This document shows, in pieces, positions 1 through 9,300 of a stretch of 16,575 bases of DNA (within the stretch, counting starts at the first letter, position 1; each line of letters begins with the position of its first letter). Below the pieces are notes generated by a model. That model searched no databases, was not told where the DNA came from, and was given only the letters and a program-made list of their open reading frames with translations. The position numbers and the translations under genes were made by a program. This DNA comes from Phellopilus nigrolimitatus. Taxonomy: Eukaryota > Basidiomycota > Agaricomycetes > Hymenochaetales > Hymenochaetaceae. The DNA lies in assembly GCA_021029095.1 (NCBI GenBank), contig JAJOHG010000498.1, positions 1 through 16,575 on the forward strand, given 5' to 3'.

Positions 1-934
1 GAGCTTCGCCTTAATTGGCACAGCCTCCGTGCTCGCCGCCTCCCCTGCGCGCAGCGCGCGCTTAATCGCGTCAATACCCGCCTCCGTGTAGCACGTCAGC
101 TCCACGTCCGCACGCAACTTGATCGGTTGTGGCGTCAATCGCCGCGCGATAGTGGCCGTCAGCTGCGCGAGCGTCGCGCCCGAAGGCGCTGGTGTCAGCG
201 AGGCGAATACTTTTTCGGGCTCCCTAAGAGATGTGCGTAAGCATTGGAGAACGAGTCTCAAAAGAGGGCAGACGCACGTCAGCGCGAGCTTGAAGGCATC
301 GTACGGGTGCCCGTACTGCTTCCCCAGCGGCCACACGATTTGGTCGTACAGAGACTCCAAGCGGGCTTCCTCACTGCCGCCCGCCTGGGCTGCGGCCTCC
401 TCCTCCTCTTCCGCACTCGTAACCGTACCTGCCTCTGCCTTCGCCGCTGCGTCCGCCGCAAGCTCCTCCGACGAAAGCTTCGATGCGACGTGCCGCAGGA
501 TGGAGGCGACTGTCTTGGACTTCATGAAGCGCTCCTCGCATTTGGTGATGTCCTCTGGCGAGACACGCCTCTTCGAGAGATCGATGTAGCCTAGTTGTAA
601 AGGACGAAGTGAGAAACGCGAATTAAATACATAAATGGTATTGGGGGCACACCCTTCTCTTTGTCGACACGCATCACAACGACGACCTCATTGCGTCCGA
701 CGCGGATGAGCTTCTGGATCGAGCGGATGCGACGCCGCGATAGCTCAGAAAGCAAAATCATCCCCTCAATGTTGTCGTATTCGAGCTGAATGCATTGCGT
801 TCAGTTCAAAAATTATTTTCTTAAAACTCTTGAAGGCTCACCAGCTTGACATACGCGCCCATCTCCGCGATCTGGCGGACCTGCACCATGACGAGCTCGT
901 CGACCTCTGGGTATCGCTGTTCATAGTAGCGCAT
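1..934 (-). CDS. SUI2: Translation initiation factor eIF2 subunit alpha (3' end outside window)
   Basis: Alpha subunit of eIF2, the cytosolic GTPase complex that brings initiator Met-tRNA to the 40S subunit. Exons on the minus strand are 934-842, 785-653, 590-278 and 223-1; introns (56, 62 and 54 bp) are GT-AG and keep phase, giving 254 codons before the window edge. The S1/OB domain is unmistakable: residues 28-37 read YVKLLEYDNI, followed by [14 protein letters not shown] and [14 protein letters not shown]. Ser47 in SELSRRR is the counterpart of Ser51, the site phosphorylated by Gcn2-type stress kinases. The helical domain follows ([13 protein letters not shown] at ~99-111, then [19 protein letters not shown]) and then [15 protein letters not shown]. 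An Ala/Glu-rich insertion occupies about residues 114-152. The start ATG at 934 gives [11 protein letters not shown], matching the usual N-terminus with Met at a position often occupied by Cys; a further upstream exon cannot be excluded. The symbol follows the yeast name. Confidence 0.95.
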
Positions 935-1164
935 CGCGGTGAGAGATCTCGAAAGTCGATTCGTTCAGTTCAATTCGTGGGCAATGTGAGCGAGAGCGAG
1001 TCTGCACCTTTGAAGTTTCCGTCTGACTCAATGCGGAAGCGATTTGAAACTGCTGATGATGACTCATCCACCGCTTTTATTTCTAACAAGTAATGTTATG
1101 ATCATTTTTTGATATTTCTTTTTCAAAGCGATTTTGCACGTATGAGCTTCAGGTGTTCTCGTCC

Positions 1165-1690
1165 TTATAATTCCCACATGCCATCCCAAATCCAAGTACA
1201 TCCTAATGTGGTAACAGATACCGTCAATTTCTCTGCATTGCTTAAGATGCATATATATGGGTTCCATGCTTCGTTCGAGGGCCTGAGAATTTTGTTCTCA
1301 TCTGCAATGAAGACTCTGAATTCACCGGTACTGGCAGCCAGTGCCATATATATAAAAGTCAGTGATGGATAGGTAGACTCACCTAGTACGCGTCGTCCTA
1401 TTTGACACGGAATACTGTCCTTTCCCAAGCCGTGTTGTACTGTCATCCCAGTCAATCAACGTAGCAGTTTCTTGATCTCTTTGAAGAGTCGCCATTTCTA
1501 ACCGACGGCATGGGCGTAAACAAAGGTTGACATAAAACTGTCCGAAATGACCGCACGAGTGCGGTAGTGGCAGAATTATATGCTCAGGAGATCGTGGCTG
1601 ACACTGAGACTCAGAACCAAAAGGCGGTGACTCGGATTTGCTCTCCACGTGATCAAGCCACACGGCGTTCGCGGACGACGGCGATGAACT
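1165..1690 (-). pseudogene. FunK1 kinase relic (activation segment plus promoter fragment)
   Basis: Minus-strand remnant of the same kinase family as the two large genes in this window. Around 1445-1480 it reads ETATLIDWDDS, matching EIVMLIDWDNA of the intact copy. After a GTGAGT donor near 1380 a second piece (about 1270-1345) reads YMALAASTGEFRVF, aligning with MYIARAASVGAFKF at the start of the last FunK1 exon. The N-terminal exons, the kinase lysine and the HRD loop are absent. Upstream of the coding piece (1588-1665) lie blocks also found upstream of the intact FunK1 genes: a GTGGCTTGATCACGTG box (CACGTG at 1646-1651), CGAGTCAC, and CAGCCACGATCTC. The simplest reading is a FunK1 copy that lost its middle by deletion and then decayed. 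It is unlikely to make a functional protein. Confidence 0.7.
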
Positions 1691-1838
1691 ACAGTTTTCA
1701 GGTCCGTTTCAAGAGGACTCCAAAGAGGGCATTTACCTTCTCTGTATACATGTGTGCTTCTGTATGTTCGATTCGAGCAGGATGTTCCTCGCTAAACGCG
1801 ATTATTTGGACTGAAGGGAATAGGATGAAATTTGCTTA

Positions 1839-1862
1839 CAGTTGATTATCTCATAATGCATA
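1839..1862 (+). repeat. Left terminal inverted repeat of outer element
   Basis: Identical over 24 bp to the reverse complement of 2523-2546; the match extends to 26 bp with the TA duplication. Confidence 0.9.
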
Positions 1863-1981
1863 AGCTACTAATGCATAATATCTAATAATGCATCAAAAAT
1901 CCGGGAACCGACCTCGTCCCAGCCAAAATATGCAAGAAATCTAGTATTTAATATTGATAAGAAATTTGGGACTCATGCATA

Positions 1982-2019
1982 CAGGTGGATTTAAAAAGTT
2001 ACGGACCGGCCGAAAAAGG
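1982..2019 (+). repeat. Left terminal inverted repeat of nested element
   Basis: Pairs with 2208-2245 at 37 of 38 positions. Confidence 0.9.
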
Positions 2020-2076
2020 AAGGCGAGTCGTCGCGCGTCGAAACCGTGGATCTCACTGCTCGTGTGTGATAAAAAA

Positions 2077-2178
2077 GCTCGACTCACTAAAGAAAAATCT
2101 GCAATCATCGTGATTCTTGTTGATTTGTTCTGCAGTCAAGCCGCAGCAGCCATACCTTTTAATAAAGGGACATTGTGA
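2077..2178 (+). pseudogene. Possible transposase helix-turn-helix remnant
   Basis: Inside the nested element one frame reads LTKEKSAIIVILVDLF and then CSQAAAAIPFNKGTL before a TGA. The spacing resembles the first DNA-binding helix-turn-helix of Tc1/pogo-like transposases (a leading LT-x-E with basic residues, an aliphatic helix, then an S/Q-A-A turn and a G-T-V/L end). This is pattern recognition on about 33 residues, so the assignment is weak. If right, the element is an internally deleted copy of a once autonomous transposon. Confidence 0.3.
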
Positions 2179-2207
2179 GGGTGTTCAAGTGCTGGCACGA
2201 ACAATTG

Positions 2208-2245
2208 CCTTTTTCGGCCGGTCCGTAACTTATTAAATCCACCTG
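2208..2245 (-). repeat. Right terminal inverted repeat of nested element
   Basis: Reverse complement of 1982-2019 with one mismatch, ending CCACCTG and followed by TA. Confidence 0.9.
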
Positions 2246-2522
2246 TAGATATAGGCAATTTTTAGAGTTTTGAGCTCCAAGTTTTTGAAAATACATCCCA
2301 CACTGCTATAAAACTGTTACTTCGGAGAGGATTACGCTATAAAAGGTGTAAGTTTCGGATTTTCTATGGTTCTGTCATGACATAATATGCCATACTCGGC
2401 TGGTACCAGGCTTAGTCACTCTGTATAACAAGAAATATATTATTAAAATTATTTAAAAATTATTTAAACGTACTTACTATTGCATAATATTTATTAATGC
2501 ATAGGAATTCTTGGAACGAGCG

Positions 2523-2546
2523 TATGCATTATGAGATAATCAACTG
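2523..2546 (-). repeat. Right terminal inverted repeat of outer element
   Basis: Exact reverse complement of 1839-1862, ending CAACTG and followed by TA. Confidence 0.9.
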
Positions 2547-2797
2547 TATTCGCTCTCGTCGATATAACCTGGAAACACAGATAAAGAGCGAACTGAGAAG
2601 AAAAGAATCCAAACTTCGACCAAGTACCAAGTCGGCAGGCAGACCTTCCCGTTCCGTATATAAAATAATATTTAACTCTAATCACAGTAGAATGTAGTGC
2701 AAGCAAATGGAAGAAAGTTGATTCAAGATAGGTATTCATCCGTTGAGATAAAATGCATATGGTCGAAAAAAAATCATACCCGCTCTATTCGACACCG

Positions 2798-5700
2798 TTA
2801 TTCCTCCCTGCGACGCTTTTCTCCGACCGAGGAACGAGACTGGGCGCCGACAGGTCCGACATTATCGTTTGACTGGATGGGCCCGAATACGTCCGCGCCG
2901 CTCTGGGTCACAGTAAAGGCCTCTCTAGAGTTGTGTATCGATGCTTTAGACCGTACTGAAGCTTTTCCTTGCGCTGTGCCATCGTTGAGACGTGACTTCT
3001 TCGAAGTCGGAGATGGAATCACGCTGCCAGGATTCGGCAAGGACTGACGTGCTCTCTTCAGGTCGATCCTCACGTCGCCCTGTTTCCTCACGTGAACAGC
3101 CGTATTCAGGAATAATCTCTTCATCATTTCGTGTGCGTGATCCTCGGGGATTAGGTCTTTCCAGTATGCCCATTGTACGTTCAAGTACTCAGCCATCTTG
3201 TGCAGCATCTCGGCGACGAGTTGAAGCTTTGGATGGAGTCGATCCTCCCATTTCACGAGTTCGGTCGCAGATAGGAAGGTGTCTCTAGAATCATCTTTAG
3301 CGCGGCCAGGATCATGCTGTTCCATAATTCTCAAAAAATCATCATAGTCTTCATTCGATTCGTCGTCCTCCGGAACTACGCGGGCACGGCACAGAAGGTA
3401 CGCGAAGAGCCAAAAGACTGATTCCATATCAAGATACGGGAGGTGTTCAAATGGCACTTTGTCTTTGGGCATTATAGCGATGGCCAACCCGTTGACTTTC
3501 TTGAGATATTCGTCGTATCTCTCCTGGTCGTATGCACCGATATACAGTGCTTTCGCTTCCTCGGAAATTTCAGGAAACGTTGTTCTAGGTTGAACCGTAG
3601 AGAATTTGAATGCACCGACGCTAGCGGCTCTAGCGATATACATCGGAGTCCCCTGTGGAACGTTAGCAATGAGCTTGGAGCCAAGGAAAGATATAACGTA
3701 CCGTTCTGTCTGTCAAGGGACCTTTCGATTTTGCATCGAGTAGTGCTGCGTTATCCCAGTCGATCAACATAACAATTTCCTTCACATTGTCCTTGCTATA
3801 AAACGTGTCGTCTGAGTAAATTTGAACGTAACGAAGTGGATGAACATAACGCACAGGGTAGGATCCAATACCTGTTCGATGTACTTCCCGACCTCGCTAT
3901 TCTGTTTCTCCTCGGGGTGTTTATTGTGCTTCGGATTGATGATGACGTTGCTCTTGCTGATGTCGCGATGTAACGATTTGCGTTTCATCACGCAGAATTG
4001 ATGGACTGAAAATCGAAGGAACAGTGAGCTTGCGTAGATTCAGACGGGGAAAAAAGAAACCACTTACTGTGGACGATGTCGAAGCCGATCTTCAGCAATT
4101 CCAAAAGTGACGTGCATTCCTCCAGCGCGTCACCGTAGCTGTCTAGGATGGCTCTAGTCTTCACCCTCTGAGGTATCCTTTTCTCATACACTTTTTTGGC
4201 ATTGCCGTCTTTCGCCGCCGACCCACCATCGTTAGGCGCGGCCCGGGCTGTAACTGCCTCCTTACATTCTGTCTCTTCCTGGTGTGGTTGAGCGCTCTCC
4301 ACAGTGGAGTCGCCATCTTTGATATCATGTGTGATAACTTCATCTCCAACTCGTTTCGTCTCGCTGTTCGAGACATCTTTCTCGTCTGGATCTGGATCTT
4401 CGACGTCTGTGTATCCCAAGGTCGAATTCCAACGGCAGATTACTTTCGAGTGCTTCTCCGAAGTCACCAACTTTAGACGGGATCCGTCGGCTTTCGCTAC
4501 TTCCACTTCCTCGTAGCTACGTAGACGGACGACGCCAGGAACGAAGCCTTTCTCGTGTATTTTCGCAAGTACAGCGCCTTCGGTGAAACGCCTTTTCTTG
4601 TCCCGCCATAGGTCCTTGATGATGTACAAGGGATTCTGAAGAATCCATGTCTGTTTTCCCCAAGCAGGTGTCGAGAACAGCCTGACTGCTTCCAATTTGC
4701 TATTTGCGGTCTTGACGGTCCAGGTGGGTTTGTTTTTTCCCTCCTTCAATAACTGTATGGTGGGGTCGAGCTGTGGCAGGTCGTCGACGGCGTCATAGAG
4801 CGTGTGCAAGAAGTAAAACAAGAGATGGACGTCCTCTTTCCATTTATAGCTCTTCGAGCATACAAACCGCGACGCGTCGGACCAGCAGAAGCGGAAGTTT
4901 TCTGCGGTGCACGTCATAAAGAGAAGTCCGGCGATGTCGGGTCGTCCGCGGGGTATATCACTCGCGTACGCACCCACTTGCTTAGGTAGCGCATCTTCTG
5001 CAAGCTTGACCTCGAGGAGGGAAACGACCTCAGTCATCTTCCGACTCTGGGACGTAGGAACCTTATTAGTCGCTTCGCGAATAAGAGCCTCACCGTCGAT
5101 CAACCGTTTCCACACAGCGACCAGATCCGGCTTCTTAGCAATGTCTTTCCTCTTCTCTCCCGTACCGTCAACCAACGGGTGCGAATAACTCGCCTGAAAC
5201 AGTATGCAGCGACCTGTGCAATGATTTGAGTAAGGAGGGAGGGGCTGCAGTAGATATAGATGCGGGTAACTCACCATTGTATCTGTCGCCCATTTTACGA
5301 GCGACATGGACGCTCACGCGGGCGAGGATCTTCATGAGCGGTTGGTATAGATAGTGTTCTAGCACGGGACCGAATGGGGTTTGACCATTCGCTGTCCCGG
5401 GTGCACCTTCGGGTGGCCCGGCAGCAGAGGATATCGAACCACTCGCGCGATGACCACCTACAGATTGCATCGAAGTTCTCGTGGGTCGGCCATCTGAAGC
5501 CATTATATTAGCAGAAGACTATTTGGCAGATACCAAGACGGGGACATACCACTTGCTGAAAGGCGGCTGGATGAAGACTCGTCTGCATGTGGCGGAGCGA
5601 CCGACGTCGCACGAGATTGTTTGACCTTTTTCGCGTCATCGTGGGCCAGCACAGCCGTCATACGGTCTATGTTCTCGTTGAAGAAAGTGTTAAAGTCATC

Positions 5701-5865
5701 CGACGAGTCGATCATGGACTCATCAACGCGAAGATATCTTTCATGGAAATGGTTGTCCCACTTGATGTCCATATATTTGGAGAAGTTCGTGTTGGCCGCC
5801 TGCGTCAAACCAAGTAGCGTAGCAGCGTCTCGCCTATGTTTAACTGGGCTGTCGAGAAGTGACAT
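2798..5865 (-). CDS. FunK1-type fungal protein kinase, copy 1 (intact)
   Basis: Protein kinase-like enzyme of the fungal FunK1 group (Pkinase_fungal family); substrates are unknown for the family. Six exons on the minus strand: 5865-5550, 5493-5275, 5213-4068, 4005-3885, 3795-3702 and 3652-2798. They join in phase to 916 aa with TAA at 2800-2798. Seen in the protein: IIKDLW with the putative ATP-binding Lys378; TEGAVLAKI with Glu390 as the likely salt-bridge partner; an acidic variable insert (~420-530); the catalytic loop HRDISKSN (H573, R574, D575, N580); the metal-binding site as LIDWD (D613) in place of DFG; and GTPMYIAR at 633 for the activation segment. The tail has a basic patch, SPTSKKSRL. 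The exon 4/5 junction is the least certain. Donor GTACAT (3884) with acceptor TATAG (3796) keeps frame in both copies, whereas a stronger-looking GTATTG/ACTCAG pair breaks copy 1. The start ATG at 5865 is shared with copy 2. No signal peptide or membrane segment is evident. Confidence 0.9.
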
Positions 5866-6093
5866 TTCGTATGAGATCGTGGTGTTCAGGTAAGAAGGGA
5901 CAGCTTACCAACTGAAGGTGCGCGCGGCTTATGTAGTGTCAAAGTGTCAAAGCGCTGTGGCTGGGGAACGTGGCTTGAGATCGTGGCTGAGAGATGATAG
6001 TGGCTGAGAGACGCGTTGTGAGTGACTCGAGTCGCGTCGTCTATTGTTCTCACGTGATCGAGCCACAGCTGTGTTACTCCTTTTGGCAGGCAT
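2932..6093 (-). repeat. Left arm of 3.2-kb FunK1 inverted repeat
   Basis: Reverse complement of 13304-16575. Alignment starts abruptly at 6093/13304 and continues to the window end (copy 2 position 16575 matches about 2931). The arm holds FunK1 copy 1 and 228 bp upstream of it. Identity is uneven: near 98% upstream of the start codon and in several introns, clearly lower in the first exon, parts of the third exon and the last exon. Confidence 0.92.
5866..6093 (-). promoter_or_regulatory. FunK1 upstream regulatory block, copy 1
   Basis: This sequence precedes the FunK1 start codon and differs from the matching block 13304-13530 at only three substitutions and one 1-bp indel. In gene orientation it holds GTGGCTCGATCACGTG (palindromic CACGTG), GACTCGAGTCACTCAC, four AGCCAC motifs within ~50 bp, a tandem pair of TTTGACAC, then CTACATAAG. 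A GTAAG...GACAG pair just before and across the ATG could mark a leader intron. Promoter function is inferred from position and conservation. Confidence 0.6.
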
Positions 6094-6354
6094 TGTTCTT
6101 TGAATACTTCAATTCACAGGGGTGAACAGGAGCGTTTGCGAGACGCATGGTTTTGCCAACGGCGAGTTATTTACTGGAACACGGTTTGTACAAATACCTA
6201 GTTGGAAGCGGAATCGCGAGTCCACAAAACTCTTTGAGCCTGTTGATATAATCACTATATGTTGCGGAATATAAATGAGCGTTTCCATAAGAACTGGCGA
6301 GTCCCGGGAAAGGAGCGACTAAACATGCTAGTAAAGTAGAAAAAGTACCATCCG
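6094..6354. other. Intergenic: 3' flank of BTB/CAP-Gly gene
   Basis: This region separates the BTB/CAP-Gly stop codon (6357-6355) from the edge of the FunK1 repeat. A 63-codon minus-strand frame here (6358-6167) begins at the stop of the gene and has no recognisable content. I take it as 3' UTR and spacer. Confidence 0.5.
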
Positions 6355-9300
6355 TCAAAGGTCCGATCCAACAGCATCCACGACATACAACACCTGCTGC
6401 GGCCTCACAAAGAGGCCTCTATACTCCGCGCTCGAAACGTCCGACACCGACGGCGACGCGCTACGGAAGCGCTTCTTGCGCTCGACGCTCAGCTGCTCAC
6501 CCTCGCGCTTTGTGCCTTTCTGGGTGCCTGTGCCGAACCCACTATTGTACATCCAGTCGACGCCGCGGCGCCGGCGCATCGTCGCGCGGTCGCGGTCGTC
6601 ATCGCCCCACTCCGACGCGGTCGCGCCGACCTCGAAATAGCGGATGCCACCCCACGAGCCATCGTGCCACTGGCGGCCCTCGAGTTGTTCATCCGCCCAT
6701 GTCTCTCCCACGGGGACCTCCACGCCGACCCATGGCCCTCGCTCGCCTTCGACTTCGCCGATGTAGCGTGCGTACGCACGAAACTTCTTCCGCTTCGAAT
6801 TAATGATGCACGGGATCCCGATGTCAAGTGTCGCTCCACGCGGTTGTGGCCCGAGCACAATCGTCGTCTCACCGGGGTCACCCGCCAGGGGTCTTGTCCC
6901 GACCACACGCGCGAGCTTGATCGTATCATTTGATTCCTTCCGGCGCAGCGTTCCCCGTGTTGTGCTCGATCCAGTATCGCTCTGCACAAGCGAGCCTGGC
7001 CGTACAGGCCTATTGGAAGCTGTGACGGTGCCCGCGCGCGACTTCCCTTTCACCGTCAGTGTGCTACTCGTGTTCTCAGGCTCGTCCGGACGCACGCTCT
7101 CCTTCGACGGCATTTTCGGCAATGGCTTGTTCGGCGGCAGCGACTTGGTGGCTCTCTTCGTGGGCGTCGACGTATTCTCCTCTGCAGGAGGCGACTTCTT
7201 GATCGCCGGCCGCTTCGAGCTCGGAGTCGCCGACGCAGTGGAGCGCACTGAAGTCGAGGATGGCGACCTTCGCACAACAAGCGTCTTGTTCCGGTCTGCA
7301 GTCGTTGTCGTGGATGTAGTTGAGGTCTTACGTACACGCGGCGCGCCCGCCGTTGCCGCTGACGTCGCGCTCGCCTCGGACAATCGTCGAGGACGACCCG
7401 CTACCGAAGAAAGTACGGGTGCAGTAGCCCGCGGCGACCGCGAGGTCGATTTCCCACTCTGCGCCGAGACGTTCGACGCCGCTGATACTCTCCGAGAGCG
7501 TGCGGGGGACTCGCGCGCACTCTTGAACACAGACGACGCCTCGCTTTTACTCGATATTGTTGCAGATGAGGTCGCGGACGTCGTCCGCGCATCTGGAAGC
7601 GGGGGACGGAGCGTCGACTGACCTGCGGCACTAGCACCGGCATTCCGGCGAATCGTCGACGCATGCGAGCGTACGGAGGAGACTGATGCGGCGACAGACT
7701 TGGGCCGCTGCACACTAAGGACGGTCGGCTCGTGGACGCTCCGTAAGCTCGCAGAGTCGTTGTCTTTCGCAGGCGCGCGCAGAGTGCGCGTGCCACCAAC
7801 ACCGGGTCGGCGGGAGGATGCAGTAGATGCCGCTCGTTGCGCAAGCGAAGTTGTCGATCTGTTTGTGCTTTGGCTGAGACTCGCGCTCAGGCTCAAGCTG
7901 GGGATCTCCGCCTCGTTGGCATCAGTGTCAACGTCCATCGCAGACTGCGAGCTCGAGGAAGCCCTGTTAACATTCGGGCTAACGCTGCGTGCGGTGCTGG
8001 GAGCAAGCTTTGAGTCCGGGCGGGACTCTTTGCGCTCGCGCTCGGTCGCGGTTGTGCTCGCCGTGAGGCGGGACGACGCGCGGCTCGCGGTCGACGGGGC
8101 GATACTGCGAGTGACACTACGGACGGACGCGCCTGAGGAGGCGAAGGCGGGTGGGTTGCCACGGTCGCTGCCGCGCGCCATGTTCTTGCTGAGGACGCTT
8201 GTGCGAAGCGAGAGCGTGCTGTCGCGTTCGGACACATCTTCGACCCTACTGAGCGTCGGGCGGAGACCGCTGCGCGTCGGTGGGCCTCGCGTGGGTGCGG
8301 AGGCGGGGCTGAGGAGGTCCTCGACGGGCTGGTCGATTTCTATCAATACCAAAATAGATTAAGTAACAAAACAAAACAAATAACCGCGGTAAAAGGAACT
8401 GACCATGGCTGATTTCCTTAACCGCCCAGCTTTCAAGTGCGTCGAAGCCGCTTTCCTGACGGACACCCATCCAACGCCGGCGCAGCCAGCGAATAGTATC
8501 CATTCGCGCTTGCTCGACCTGCACGCGAATGTGGGATGTGCTCGACAGAAGCGTTTCGTTCGGCTCCGTGGGGTGCGGGCGGAGTAAAATCGACGAAACG
8601 AGGGCCTATATGGCACAATATATGAGTTTTGCGGGGAGATAAATAGAACGAGGTCCACACTCGCCTGGTAAAGCAAACCCGCGTTGGACTCTGTCATGCC
8701 CCTCCGCACGGCATCCATAACCCACTCGACGCGCTCGCCATCCTCGAACCTGCCTAGCCCATCATTCTCCATAATATCCACCCAATCTTGCTCAGCGAAG
8801 CACTTCTCCGCATCGTTGCATAGCACCCCATCAATCGCTGCGCGCGCCGCCAAAACCATGTCGCGAACGGGCTCCGCCCACAAATCGCGCAGCGCGCCCA
8901 GACGATGCAGGGCGGCTTGCGCCGCGAACAGCAGGGAGAACACGTTCAGCGGGGTCGTGCGCTTCGCGAGGCCGCGCATGAGCCCGTCTTTCGTCTTCTG
9001 GGGCAGCGTCGAGAACTCCGCGGTGCACCAACCCTCTCCGAAGAGGCCTACGAGCGCGCGGCGGGCACCGCGTTCGAGGTAGGCGTTCTGCACGTCCGGG
9101 CGGACGGAGAAGAGCAACACGCGAGGGGCGCGGCGGGCGCACTGGCGGCAGCGGCAGCCGCCGGAGCCCCAGCGGCCGCCAGTAATGCGCTCGTACTCCG
9201 CGAATTCAAGGAAGGCATGGAAAAGCCCATGGAGCATCTCCTGAACGAGGCGCGCCTGGACCTCGTCGTGAAGGGACTGGAGCTGAAGGTAGTTTGCGGA

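Larger units (their letters stand above)
1982..2245. mobile_element. Nested TA-flanked mini-transposon, 264 bp
   Basis: A second element sits inside the first. Its 38-bp terminal inverted repeats (1982-2019 and 2208-2245) start CAGGTGGATTTAA and run through GTTACGGACCGGCCG, with a single mismatch (A/T at the 14th base). TA is present immediately outside both ends (1980-1981 and 2246-2247). The interior can encode a short transposase-like remnant (see 2077-2178) but no complete enzyme. It inserted after the outer element and must rely on an enzyme supplied in trans. Confidence 0.87.
1839..2546. mobile_element. Non-autonomous TA-flanked DNA transposon (MITE-like), 708 bp
   Basis: The ends are perfect 24-bp terminal inverted repeats beginning CAGTTGATTATCTCAT (1839-1862 and 2523-2546). 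They are flanked on both sides by TA (1837-1838 and 2547-2548), the target duplication expected of Tc1/mariner/pogo-type insertion. Just inside each end is a near-palindromic AT-rich block containing TGCATAATAT and TAATGCAT (about 1871-1892 and 2481-2502). There is no transposase ORF of its own. Removing the nested element at 1982-2245 plus one TA leaves about 442 bp, a typical size for a MITE. The superfamily is inferred from the TA duplication only. Confidence 0.85.

Noticed and set aside
119..594. Plus-strand frames of 156 and 116 aa
   Set aside because: Antisense shadows of the eIF2-alpha exons.
830..1093. 87-aa plus-strand frame
   Set aside because: It covers an eIF2-alpha exon on the opposite strand and its promoter; a faint resemblance of its tail to FunK1 C-termini is too weak to claim.
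6167..6358. 63-aa minus-strand frame after the CAP-Gly stop
   Set aside because: Short, no similarity recognised, lies in the expected 3' UTR.
6803..8362. Long plus-strand frames (272 aa at 6803-7621 and 220 aa at 7700-8362)
   Set aside because: They are antisense to the Ser/Thr/Arg-rich linker of the BTB/CAP-Gly gene, where biased codons keep the opposite frame open; no domain is visible.
8519..8664. A single 146-bp intron in the BTB/CAP-Gly gene ending at GTGCAG (8519)
   Set aside because: It would also keep frame, but it is much longer than its neighbours. The 59-bp alternative retains a sensible in-frame segment (ALVSSILLRPHP) that reads as normal continuation of the protein.
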